DNA of 64,000 bases, from positions 1-64,000 of the forward strand of contig JAUCBJ010001841.1 of assembly GCA_032718475.1 (NCBI GenBank), in the 5' to 3' direction. The notes beneath the pieces are model-generated. The model had not been told where the DNA came from, did no database searches, and was given only the letters and a program-made list of their open reading frames with translations. The stretch is from Nemertoderma westbladi. Its lineage: Eukaryota > Xenacoelomorpha > Nemertodermatida > Nemertodermatidae. How positions within the stretch are numbered: position 1 is the stretch's first letter; each line of letters opens with the position of its first letter. Both the position numbers and the translations under genes were made by a program. This document shows positions 1 through 13,099 of this stretch, piece by piece.

Positions 1-133
1 AAAATTGACTTTCAAACTTGTCCAATTTTCTAGCTCTCTTTAAATATTAATATAAATCCTTCCTTTGGGAGAATATAATTCTTGTTATTCTCGCATCCTC
101 TATGGCCCGTGGTTTATGGTTATTTACTTGCAG

Positions 134-3100
134 GGTTTGGCTTGCGATGGGATAGCAGATTGCCTTGACGGTTCAGACGAAGCCTCCTTCTGCCATCAAC
201 CCGCCAAGTACCAACGACCCATTGTCGTGAGTCACTGCGGCCCTCACGAATTCCGCTGTCAAGATGGCCAATGTGTGGACGAGGTAGGTGCACTGAACCT
301 GTACGACGGACCATGAGCAAACAGAACCAATATAGAATACATAATACTCGAATCATCACTATTTGGTTGTATTTTCAAGCGATATGTATTCTTATCCATC
401 CAGCTGTGTGTTTGCGACGGGTTCTACCAATGTGAAGACCACTCCGACGAATGGGCAACGTGCGACCAGCAGGCCGAACAGTTACAAGTCCATTCTGCCA
501 GCCAACCGTCGCATTGTTATTCCAACGACTTCCGCTGCAATAACGGAAAGTGCCTCCATAAGGATTACCTGTGTAATATGATTGACAACTGCGGTGACGG
601 ATCCGACGAAAGTTTCATTATGTGTCGTTTGCTCTACTCCAAATTCGTGTCCGCACAGCCGTCGCCAAAGAAACCAGTCCCACAACCACGACCACAACCA
701 TTCCCACAACCACATTCTGAACCAGTCCCACAACCACGACCAGAACCATTCCCTCAACCACAACCTGAACCACAAACAGTGCCACAACCACGCCCTGAAC
801 TATTCCCTCACCCACGACCCGAACCAGTCCCACAACCACGACCAGAACCATTGCCTCACCCACGACCCGAACCAGTGCCACAACCACGCCCTGAACTATT
901 CCCTCAACCACGACCCGAACTAGTCTCACAACCACGACCTGAACCAGTCCCACAACCACGGCCTGAACCAGTCCCACAACCACGACCAGAACCATTCCCT
1001 CAACCACGACCTGAACCACAAACAGTGCCACAACCACGCCCTGAACTATTCCCTCAACCACGACCCGAACCAGTCCTACAACCACGACCAGAACCATTCC
1101 CTCAACCACGACCTGAACCACAAACAGTGCCACAACCACGCCCTGAACTATTCCCTCAACCACGACCCGAACCAGTCCCACAACCACGACCAGAACCATT
1201 GCCTCACCCACGACCGGAACCAGTCCATCAACCACGACCAGAACCATTGCCTCAACCAAGACCTGAACCACAAACATTATCTCAACCACGACCCGAACCA
1301 GTCCCACAACCACGACCTGAACCATTCCCTCAACCACAAACATTCTCTCAACCACGACCCGAACCAGTCCCACAACCAAAACCATTGCCTCAACCACGAC
1401 CTGAACCATTCCCTCAACCACGACCTGAACCACAAACATTCTCTCAACCACGACACGAACCAGTCCCACAACCACGACCAGAACCATTGTCTCTCCCACG
1501 ACCGCAACCAGTCCATCAACCACGACCTGAACCAGTCCATCAACAACCACGACCTAAACCAGTCCATCAACCACGACCTGAACCAGTCCATCAACAACCA
1601 CGACCTGAACCAGTCCATCAACCACGACCTGAACCTGTCCATCAACCACTACCTGAACCAGTCCATCAACCACGACCAGAACCATTGCCTCACCCACGAC
1701 CGGAACCAGTCCATGAATCACGACCTGAACCAGTCCATCAACCACGACCTGAACCAGTCCATCAACCACGACCTGAACCAGTCCATCAACCACTACCTGA
1801 ACCAGTCCATCAACCACGACCAGAACCATTGCCTCAACCAAGACGTGAACCACAAACAGTGCCACAACCACGACCTGAACCAGTCCCTCAACCACGACCC
1901 GAACCAGTCCCACAACCACGACCTGAACCAGTCCCTCAACCACGACCTGAACCATTCCCTCAACCACGACCTGAACCACAAACATTCTCTCAACCACGAC
2001 CCGAACCAGTCCCACAACCACGACCAGAACCATTGCCTCACCCACTACCGGAACCAGTCCATCAACCACGACCAGAACCATTGCCTCAACCAAGACTTGA
2101 ACCACAAACATTCTCTCAACCACGACCCGAACCAGTCCCACAACCACGACCTGAACCATTCCCTCAACCACGACCTGAACCATTCCCTCAACCACGACCT
2201 GAACCACAAACATTCTCTCAGCCACGCCCCGAACCAGTCCCACAACCACGACCAGAACCATTGCCTCACCACCCACGACCGGAACCATTCCCTCAAACAC
2301 GACCTGAACCACAAAAATTCTCTCAACCACGACCTGAACCAGTCCATCATCAACCACGACCAGCACCATTGCCTCACCCACAACCGGAACCAGTCCATCA
2401 ACCACGACCTGAACCAGTATATCAACCACGACCTGAACCAGTCCATCAACCACTACCTGAACCAGTCAATCAACCACGACCAGCACCATTGCCTCACCCA
2501 CAACCGGAACCAGTCCATCAACCACGACCTGAACCAGTCCATCAACCACGACCTGAACCAGTCCATCAACCACTACCTGAACCAGTCAATCAACCACGAC
2601 CAGAACCATTGCCTCAACCAAGACCTGAACCACAAACATTTTCTCAACCACGACCTGAACCATTCCCTCAACCACGACCTGAACCATTCCCTCAACCACG
2701 ACCTGAACCACAAACATTCCCTCAACCACGACCCGAACCAGTCCCGCAACCACGACCTGAACCATTCCCTCAACCACGACCCGAACCAGTCCCGCAACCA
2801 CGACCTGAACCATTCCCTCAACCACGACCTGAACCATTCCCTCAACCACGACCTGAACCACAAACATTCCCTCAACCACGACCCGAACCAGTCCCGCAAC
2901 CACGACCTGAACCATTCCCTCAACCACGACCCGAACCAGTCCCGCAACCACGACCTGAACCATTCCCTCAACCACGACCTGAACCATTCCCTCAACCACG
3001 ACCTGAACCACAAACATTCCCTCAACCACGACCCGAACCAGTCCCGCAACCACGACCTGAACCATTCCCTCAACCACGACCTGAACCATTCCCTCAACCA

Positions 3101-4452
3101 CGACCTGAACCACAAACATTCCCTCAACCACGACCCGAACCAGTCCCGCAACCACGACCTGAACCATTCCCTCAACCACGACCCGAACCAGTCCCGCAAC
3201 CACGACCTGAACCATTCCCTCAACCACGACCTGAACCACAAACATTCCCTCAACCACGACCCGAACCAGTCCCACAACCACGACCAGAACCATTGCCTCA
3301 ACCACGACCCGAACCAGTCCCGCAACCACGACCTGAACCATTCCCTCAACCACGACCTGAACCAGTCCCGCAACCACGACCTGAACCATTCCCTCAACCA
3401 CGACCCGAACCAGTCCCGCAACCACGACCTGAACCATTCCCTCACCCACGACCGGAACCAGTCCCTCAACCTCTTCCACAATCATTGCCTCAACGGCACC
3501 CAGAACCACAAACCGTACCACGACCAGATACATGTGAGGAGTTCCTATGCTACAGCGGGGAATGTATCACAAATTTACAGGTAATTTAACAAATTTCAAT
3601 GTACTATTATCGGGTATCACCCATTAATATCTTACAGAAGAAGTACAAGCTTTGTAATCGAATCAGTTATTGTATCACATCATTTTCTAACTACAATTTA
3701 TAATTGTAGAACTAACTTGGTTATAATCAGACTTATTAATTTCGGTATTTTATTTCACATAGACATGTGATTGTAAGGTTGATTGTAATGATGGATCAGA
3801 TGAGGGCGCATTCTGCCACTTTATTGGACGTAAATTAATAGAACCAACACTAAACCCAGTGGTGAATAAACCAATAGGACAATACCTTGAGGTAAATCAA
3901 CCAATAGGACAATACCCAGCGGTGAATCAACCAATAGGACAATACCCAGAGTTAAATCAACCAATATGGCAACACCCAGAGGTGAACCCCGTGATGATTC
4001 AGCCAATATGGCAACAACCACAATTTAATCAACCAATATGGCAACACCCAGAGGTAAACCAGCCAACAGGACAACACCCAGACCTAAATCAACCCTCTCA
4101 GGTCAACAGCAATTATAACATTCCGCGCTGTATGTCCGGCTATTTATGTTTGTCTGGGGAATGTGTCCAGCCGAATGACTGCGCTTGTGACGGCATCGTA
4201 GACTGTGCAGATGGGACTGATGAATACGATTGTGAAACAGTTCCCGGTCATATCGCTTATGAAACATCGGCAGAAACCGGTGGCACAGTGCCAAACACAG
4301 GTTACCAAGAGAGCACAGATGACAATGTCCCGTACCAAGGCGATAGAGTCCCACACACAGGTGATACCGCACCATACCACAAGATAAACCGCGGGTATAG
4401 ATCAGTAGATCTTCAGTCTACGCCAGTGGAATGTCCGCTCTGGAATTACTAA
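134..4452 (+). CDS. LDL-receptor class A repeat protein with long Pro-rich repeats (5'-partial)
   Basis: I read three exons, 134-283, 404-3580 and 3763-4452, joined by GT-AG introns that are all phase 0; the gene begins left of the window. The readable part is about 1,338 residues. LDLa modules are seen as the second half of one module (CDGIADCLDGSDE), two complete modules at about 230-460 and 510-625, one split across exons 2 and 3 (CEEFLCYSGEC, then CNDGSDE), and a last one at about 4130-4235 (CDGIVDCADGTDEYDC). Each keeps the Cys and the acidic SDE/TDE Ca2+-binding signature. A huge (PRPEPxPQ)n tract lies between modules 3 and 4, and an (NQPIGQYPEV)n tract between modules 4 and 5. The stop is TAA at 4450. 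No transmembrane segment is visible here, so a secreted or matrix protein is plausible, but the function is not known. The ATG at 65 lies in the upstream intron and is not the start. Confidence 0.82.
671..3530 (+). repeat. 24-bp coding minisatellite, PRPEPxPQ repeat
   Basis: About 119 units of roughly 24 bp encode octapeptides such as PRPEPFPQ, PRPEPVPQ and PRPEPVHQ, with a decapeptide variant containing QTFSQ or QTVPQ. The sense strand is very poor in G. The tract stays in one frame for about 950 codons, and most unit differences are synonymous or conservative (F/V/L before PQ or HQ), so the reading frame appears to be maintained by selection. Near-identical blocks between about 2,700 and 3,430 suggest recent local expansion. 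The sequence predicts an extended, polyproline-like, charge-alternating rod. Antisense frames are open only because of the repeat. Confidence 0.9.
3847..4098 (+). repeat. 30-bp coding repeat, NQPIGQYPEV decapeptide
   Basis: Eight or so imperfect 30-bp units encode NQPIGQYPEV and the variant NQPIWQHPEV, within the last exon of the LDLa gene between its last two LDLa modules. This is a second, independent Pro/Gln-rich repeat in the same protein. Confidence 0.8.
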
Positions 4453-4745
4453 ACGAACTTACGACCCCCACGAATCGCATCATTACACTTGTACAATAAT
4501 AATTTCAAGGTTAATTGAATGTGCTTATTATGTATGAGTAATATTATATATGTTTATTAGTTTAATCCTATTTACATGTAAAATACAATTATTTATGTTA
4601 CGCAGATTTCTTATCTATATAATAATCTTGTCAATATTAATAAGCTCATGTATGCTTCTGTAATGGATTGGTCATCAGTGCCAAAGTTGATGATGTTCCC
4701 CATAAAACGAAGTTAGAACAATTTCGAAGCCAGAATAACAAGAGA
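4453..4745. other. 3' flank of the LDLa gene
   Basis: This AT-rich stretch lies between the stop codon and the satellite and presumably holds the 3' UTR. I see no canonical AATAAA in it. An ATG at 4668 opens a frame that runs straight into the satellite, but nothing else supports coding. Confidence 0.4.
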
Positions 4746-7700
4746 ACAATAATCTCCCCAGAACAATTAATACTCCCCAGAACAATACTCCCCAGAACAT
4801 ACTCCCCAGAACAATACTCCCCAGAACATACACCCCAGAACAATACTCCCCAGAACAATACTCCCCAGAACAATACTCCCCAGAACAATACTCTCCAGAA
4901 CAATACTCCCCAGATCAATACTCTCCAGAACAATACTCCCCAGAACAATACTCCCCAGAACAATACTCTCCAGAACAATACTCCCCAGAACAATACTCTC
5001 CAGAACAATACTCCCCAGAACAATACTCTCCAGAACAATACTCCCCAGAACAATACTCTCCAGAACAATACTCCCCAGAACAATACTCTCCAGAACAATA
5101 CTCCCCAGAACAATACTCTCCAGAACAATACTCCCCAGATCAATACTCCCCAGAACAATACTCCGCAGAACAATACTCCCCAGAACAAGACTCCCCAGAA
5201 CAATACTCTCCAGAACAATACTCCCCAGATCAATACTCTCCAGAACAATACTCCCCAGAACAATACTCCCCAGAACAATACTCTCCAGAACAATACTCCC
5301 CAGAACAATACTCCCCAGAACAATACTCTCCAGAACAATACTCCCCAGAACAATACTCCCGAGAACAATACTCTCCAGAACAATACTCCCCAGAACAATA
5401 CTCCCCAGAACAATACTCTCCAGAACAATACTCCCCAGAACAATACTCTCCAGAACAATACTCCCCAGAACAATACTCTCCAGAACAATACTCCCCAGAA
5501 CAATACTCTCCAGAACAATACTCCCCAGATCAATACTCCCCAGAACAATACTCCGCAGAACAATACTCCCCAGAACAAGACTCCCCAGAACAATACTCTC
5601 CAGAACAATACTCCCCAGATCAATACTCTCCAGAACAATACTCCCCAGAACAATACTCCCCAGAACAATACTCTCCAGAACAATACTCCCCAGAACAATA
5701 CTCTCCAGAACAATACTCCCCAGAACAATACTCTCCAGAACAATACTCCCCAGATCAATACTCCCCAGAACAATACTCCGCAGAACAATACTCCCCAGAA
5801 CAAGACTCCCCAGAACAATACTCTCCAGAACAATACTCCCCAGATCAATACTCTCCAGAACAATACTCTCCAGAACAATACTCCCCAGATCAATACTCTC
5901 CAGAACAATACTCCCCAGAACAATACTCTCCAGAACAATACTCCCCAGAACAATACTCCCCAGAACAATACTCCCCAGAACAATACTCCCCAGAACAATA
6001 CTCTCCAGAACAATACTCCCCAGATCAATACTCTCCAGAACAATACTCCCCAGAACAATACTCCCCAGAACAATACTCTCCAGAACAATACTCCCCAGAA
6101 CAATACTCTCCAGAACAATACTCCCCAGAACAATACTCTCCAGAACAATACTCCCCAGAACAATACTCTCCAGAACAATACTCCCCAGATCAATACTCCC
6201 CAGAACAATACTCCGCAGAACAATACTCCCCAGAACAAGACTCCCCAGAACAATACTCTCCAGAACAATACTCCCCAGATCAATACTCTCCAGAACAATA
6301 CTCCCCAGAACAATACTCCCCAGAACAATACTCTCCAGAACAATACTCCCCAGAACAATACTCTCCAGATCAATACTCTCCAGAACAATACTCCCCAGAA
6401 CAATACTCCCCAGAACAATACTCTCCAGAACAATACTCCCCAGAACAATACTCTCCAGAACAATACTCTCCAGAACAATACTCCCCAGAACAATACTCTC
6501 CAGAACAATACTCTCCAGAACAATACTCTCCAGAACAATACTCTCCAGAACAATACTCCCCAGATCAATACTCTCCAGAACAATACTCCCCAGAACAATA
6601 CTCCCCAGAACAATACTCCCCAGAACAATACTCTCCAGAACAATACTCCCCAGAACAATACCTTCCAGAACAATACTCCCCAGAACAATACTCTCCAGAA
6701 CAATACTGCCCAGATCAATACTCCCCAGAACAATACTCCCCAGAACAATAATACTTCGCAGAACAATACTCCCCAGAACAAGACTCCCCAGAACAATACT
6801 CTCCAGAACAATACTCCCCAGAACAATTCTCCCCAGAACAATACTCCAGAACAATACTCTCCAGAACAATACTCCCCAGAACAATACTCTCCAGAACAAT
6901 ACTCTCCAGAACAATACTCCCCAGAACAATACTCTCCAGAACAATACTCTCCAGAACAATACTCCCCAGATCAATACTCCCCAGAACAATACTCCGCAGA
7001 ACAATACTCCCCAGAACAAGACTCCCCAGAACAATACTCCCCAGAACAATACTCTCCAGAACAATACTCTCCAGAACAATACTCTCCAGAACAATACTCC
7101 CCAGATCAATACTCTCCAGAACAATACTCCCCAGATCAATACTCCCCACAACAATACTCTCCAGAACAATTACTCCCCAGAACAATACTCCCCAGAACAA
7201 TACTCACCAGAACAATACTCTCCAGAACAATACTCCCCAGAACAATACTCCCCAGAAAAATACTCTCCAGAACAATACTCTCCAGAACAATACTCCCCAG
7301 AACAATACTCTCCAGAACAATACTCTCCAGAACAATACTCTCCAGAACAATACTCCCCAGAACAATACTCTCCAGAACAATACTCCCCAGATCAATACTC
7401 CCCACAACAATACTCTCCAGAATAATTACTCCCCAGAACAATACTCCCCAGAACAATACTCACCAGAACAATACTCCCCAGAACAATACTCTCCAGAACA
7501 ATACTCCCCAGAACAATACTCTCCAGAACAATACTCCCCAGATCAATACTCCCCACAACAATACTCTCCAGAACAATTACTCCCCAGAACAATACTCCCC
7601 AGAACAATACTCACCAGAACAATACTCCCCAGAACAATACTCTCCAGAACAATACTCCCCAGAACAATACTCTCCAGAACAATTACTCCCCAGAACAATA

Positions 7701-10700
7701 CTCCCCAGAACAATACTCACCAGAACAATACTCCCCAGAACAATACTCTCCAGAACAATACTCCCCAGATCAATACTCCCCACAACAATACTCTCCAGAA
7801 CAATACTCCCCAGATCAATACTCCCCACAACAATACTCTCCAGAACAATTACTCCCCAGAACAATACTCCCCACAACAATACTCTCCAGAACAATACTCC
7901 CCAGATCAATACTCCCCACAACAATACTCTCCAGAACAATTACTCCCCAGAACAATACTCCCCAGAACAATACTCACCAGAACAATACTCACCAGAACAA
8001 TACTCCCCAGAACAATACTCTCCAGAACAATACTCCCCAGAACAATACTCTCCAGAACAATACTCCCCAGATCAATACTCCCCACAACAATACTCTCCAG
8101 AACAATTACTCCCCAGAACAATACTCCCCAGAACAATACTCACCAGAACAATACTCCCCAGAACAATACTCTTCAGAACAATACTCCCCAGAACAATACT
8201 CTCCAGAACAATACTCTCCAGAACAATACTCCCCTAACAATACTCTCCAGAACAATACTCCCCAGATCAATACTCCCCACAACAATACTCTCCAGAACAA
8301 TTACTCCCCAGAACAATACTCCCCAGAACAATACTCACCAGAACAATACTCCCCAGAACAATACTCTCCAGAACAATACTCCCCAGAACAATACTCTCCA
8401 GAACAATACTCCCCAGATCAATACTCCCCACAACAATACTCTCCAGAACAATTACTCCCCAGAACAATACTCTCCAGAACAATACTCCCCAGAACAATAC
8501 TCCCAGATCAATACTCTCCAGAACAATACTCCCCAGAACAATACTCCCCAGAACAATACTCTCCAGAACAATACTCCCCAGAACAATACTCCCCAGAACA
8601 ATACTCACCAGAACAATACTCCCCAGAACAATACTCTCCAGAACAATACTCCCCAGAACAATACTCTCCAGAACAATACTCCCCAGATCAATACTCCCCA
8701 CAACAATACTCTCCAGAACAATTACTCCCCAGAACAATACTCCCCAGATCAATACTCTCCAGAACAATACTCCCCAGAACAATACTCCCCAGAACAATAC
8801 TCTCCAGAACAATACTCCCCAGAACAATACTCTCCAGAACAATTACTCCCCAGAACAATACTCTCCAGAACAATACTCCCCAGAACAATACTCCCCAGAT
8901 CAATACTCTCCAGAACAATTACTCCCCAGAACAATACTCCCCAGAACAATACTCTCCAGAACAATACTCTCCAGAACAATACTCCCGAGAACAATACTCT
9001 CCAGAACAATACTCCCCAGAACAATACTCTCCAGAACAATACTCCCCACAACAATACTCTCCAGAACAATTACTCCCCAGAACAATACTCCCCACAACAA
9101 TACTCTCCAGAACAATTACTCCCCAGAACAATATTCCCCAGAACAATACTCCCCAGAACAATACTCTCCAGAACAATACTCTCCAGAACAATACTCTCCA
9201 GAACAATACTCTCCAGAACAATACTCCCCAGATCAATACTCTCCAGAACAATACTCCCCAGAACAATACTCCCCAGAACAATACTCCCCAGAACAATACT
9301 GCCCAGATCAATACTCCCCAGAACAATACTCCCCAGGACAATACTCCCCAGAACAATACTCTCCAGAACAATACTCCCCAGAACAATACTCTCCAGAACA
9401 ATACTCTCCAGAACAATACTCTCCAGAACAATACTCCCCACAACAATACTCTCCAGAACAATTACTCCCCAGAACAATATTCCCCAGAACAATACTCCCC
9501 AGAACAATACTCCCCAGAACAATACTCTCCAGAACAATACTCTCCAGAACAATACTCTCCAGAACAATACTCTTCAGAACAATACTCCCCAGATCAATAC
9601 TCTCCAGAACAATTCTCCCCAGAACAATACTCCCCAGAACAATACTCCCCAGAACAATACTGCCCAGATCAATACTCCCCAGAACAATACTCCCCAGGAC
9701 AATACTCCCCAGAACAATACTCTCCAGAACAATACTCCCCAGAACAATACTCTCCAGAACAATACTCTCCAGAACAATACTCTCCAGAACAATACTCTCC
9801 AGAACAATACTCCCCAGATCAATACTCTCCAGAACAATACTCCCCAGAACAATACTCCCCAGAACAATACTCCCCAGAACAATACTCTCCAGAACAATAC
9901 TCCCCAGAACAATACCTTCCAGAACAATACTCCCCAGAACAATACTCTCCAGAACAATACTGCCCAGATCAATACTCCCCAGAACAATACTCCCCAGAAC
10001 AATAATACTCCGCAGAACAATACTCCCCAGAACAAGACTCCCCAGAACAATACTCTCCAGAACAATACTCCCCAGAACAATTCTCCCCAGAACAATACTC
10101 CAGAACAATACTCTCCAGAACAATACTCCCCAGAACAATACTCTCCAGAACAATACTCTCCAGAACAATACTCCCCAGAACAATACTCTCCAGAACAATA
10201 CTCTCCAGAACAATACTCCCCAGATCAATACTCCCCAGAACAATACTCCGCAGAACAATACTCCCCAGAACAAGACTCCCCAGAACAATACTCTCCAGAA
10301 CAATACTCCCCAGATCAATACTCTCCAGAACAATACTCCCCAGATCAATACTCCCCACAACAATACTCTCCAGAACAATTACTCCCCAGAACAATACTCC
10401 CCAGAACAATACTCTCCAGAACAATACTCCCCAGAACAATACTCTCCAGAACAATACTCTCCAGAACAATACTCCCCAGAACAATACTCTCCAGAACAAT
10501 ACTCTCCAGAACAATACTCTCCAGAACAATACTCCCCAGAACAATACTCTCCAGAACAATACTCCCCAGATCAATACTCCCCACAACAATACTCTCCAGA
10601 ACAATTACTCCCCAGAACAATACTCCCCAGAACAATACTCACCAAAACAATACTCACCAGAACAATACTCTCCAGAACAATAATACTCTCCAGAACAATA

Positions 10701-13099
10701 CTCCCCAGAACAATACTCCCCAGAACAATACTCACCAGAACAATACTCCCCAGAACAATACTCTCCAGAACAATACTCCCCAGAACAATACTCCCCAGAA
10801 CAATACACCCCAGAACAATACTCCCCAGAACAATACTCTCCAGAACAATACTCCCCAGAACAATACTCCCCAGAACAATACTCCCCAGAACAATACTCCC
10901 CAGAACAATACTCTCCAGAACAATACTCCCCAGAACAATACTCCCCAGAACAATTACTCCCCAGAACAATACTCCCCAGAACAATACTCCCCAGAACAAT
11001 ACTCCCCAGAATAATACTCTCCAGAACAATACTCCCCAGATCAATACTCCCCACAACAATACTCTCCAGAACAATTACTCCCCAGAACAATACTCCCCAG
11101 AACAATACTCACCAGAACAATACTCACCAGAACAATACTCCCCAGAACAATACTCTCCAGAACAATACTCCCCAGAACAATACTCCCCAGAACAATACTC
11201 ACCAGAACAATACTCCCCAGAACAATACTCTCCAGAACAATACTCCCCAGAACAATACTCTCCAGAACAATACTCCCCAGATCAATACTCCCCACAACAA
11301 TACTCCCCACAACAATACTCACCAGAACAATACTCCCCAGAACAATACTCTCCAGAACAATACTCCCCAGAACAATACTCCCCAGAACAATACTCACCAG
11401 AACAATACTCCCCAGAACAATACTCTCCAGAACAATACTCCCCAGAACAATTACTCCCCAGAACAATACTCTCCAGAACAATACTCCCCAGAACAATACT
11501 CTCCAGAACAATACTCCCCACAACAATACTCCCCAGAACAATACTCCCCAGAACAATACTCTCCAGAACAATACTCCCCAGAACAATACTCTCCAGAAAA
11601 ATACTCCCCAGATCAATACTCCCCACAACAATACTCTCCAGAACAATTACTCCCCAGAACAATACTCTCCAGAACAATACTCCCCAGAACAATACTCTCC
11701 AGAACAATACTCCCCAGAACAATACTCCCCAGAACAATACTCCCCAGAACAATACTGCCCAGATCAATACTCCCCAGAACAATACTCCCCAGAACAATAC
11801 TCCCCAGAACAATACTCTCCAGAACAATACTCTCCAGAACAATACTCCCCAGAACAATACTCTCCAGAACAATACTCCCCAGAACAATACCTTCCAGAAC
11901 AATACTCCCCAGAACAATACTCTCCAGAACAATACTGCCCAGATCAATACTCCCCAGAACAATACTCCCCAGAACAATACTCTCCAGAACAATACTCTCC
12001 AGAACAATACTCCCCAGAACAATATTCTCCAGAACAATACTCCCCAGAACAATACCTTCCAGAACAATACTCCCCAGAACAATACTCTCCAGAACAATAC
12101 TCCCCAGAACAATACTCTCCAGAACAATACTCCCCAGAACAATACCTTCCAGAACAATACTCCCCAGAACAATACTCTCCAGAACAATACTGCCCAGATC
12201 AATACTCCCCAGAACAATACTCCCCAGAACAATACTCTCCAGAACAATACTCTCCAGAACAATACTCCCCAGAACAATACTCTCCAGAACAATACTCCCC
12301 AGAACAATACCTTCCAGAACAATACTCCCCAGAACAATACTCTCCAGAACAATACTGCCCAGATCAATACTCCCCAGAACAATACTCCCCAGAACAATAC
12401 CTTCCAGATCAATACTCCCCACAACAATACTCTCCAGAACAATACTCCCCAGAACAATACTCTCCAGAACAATACTCCCCAGAACAATACTCCCCAGAAC
12501 AATACTCCCCAGAACAATACTGCCCAGATCAATACTCCCCAGAACAATACTCCCCAGAACAATACTCTCCAGAACAATACTCTCCAGAACAATACTCCCC
12601 AGAACAATACTCTCCAGAACAATACTCCCCAGAACAATACCTTCCAGAACAATACTCCCCAGAACAATACTCTCCAGAACAATACTGCCCAGATCAATAC
12701 TCCCCAGAACAATACTCCCCAGAACAATACTCTCCAGAACAATACTCTCCAGAACAATACTCTCCAGAACAATACTCCCCAGAACAATACTCTCCAGAAC
12801 AATACTCCCCAGAACAATACCTTCCAGAACAATACTCCCCAGAACAATACTCTCCAGAACAATACTCCCCAGAACAATACTCTCCAGAACAATACTCCCC
12901 AGAACAATACCTTCCAGAACAATACTCCCCAGAACAATACTCTCCAGAACAATACTGCCCAGATCAATACTCCCCAGAACAATACTCCCCAGAACAATAC
13001 TCTCCAGAACAATACTCTCCAGAACAATACTCTCCAGAACAATACTCCCCAGAACAATACTCTCCAGAACAATACTCCCCAGAACAATACTCTCCAGAA

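Noticed and set aside
65..316. Short ORF starting at ATG 65 as a complete gene
   Set aside because: Its first 23 codons are the end of an intron (acceptor CAG at 131-133) and its last codons run past a donor at 284. Only 134-283 is exon.
618..3533. Antisense and alternative-frame ORFs across the PRPEP repeat
   Set aside because: They are shadows of the 24-bp repeat. Only the frame continuing from the LDLa module at 404-660 into the LDLa module after 3,530 joins recognisable domains.
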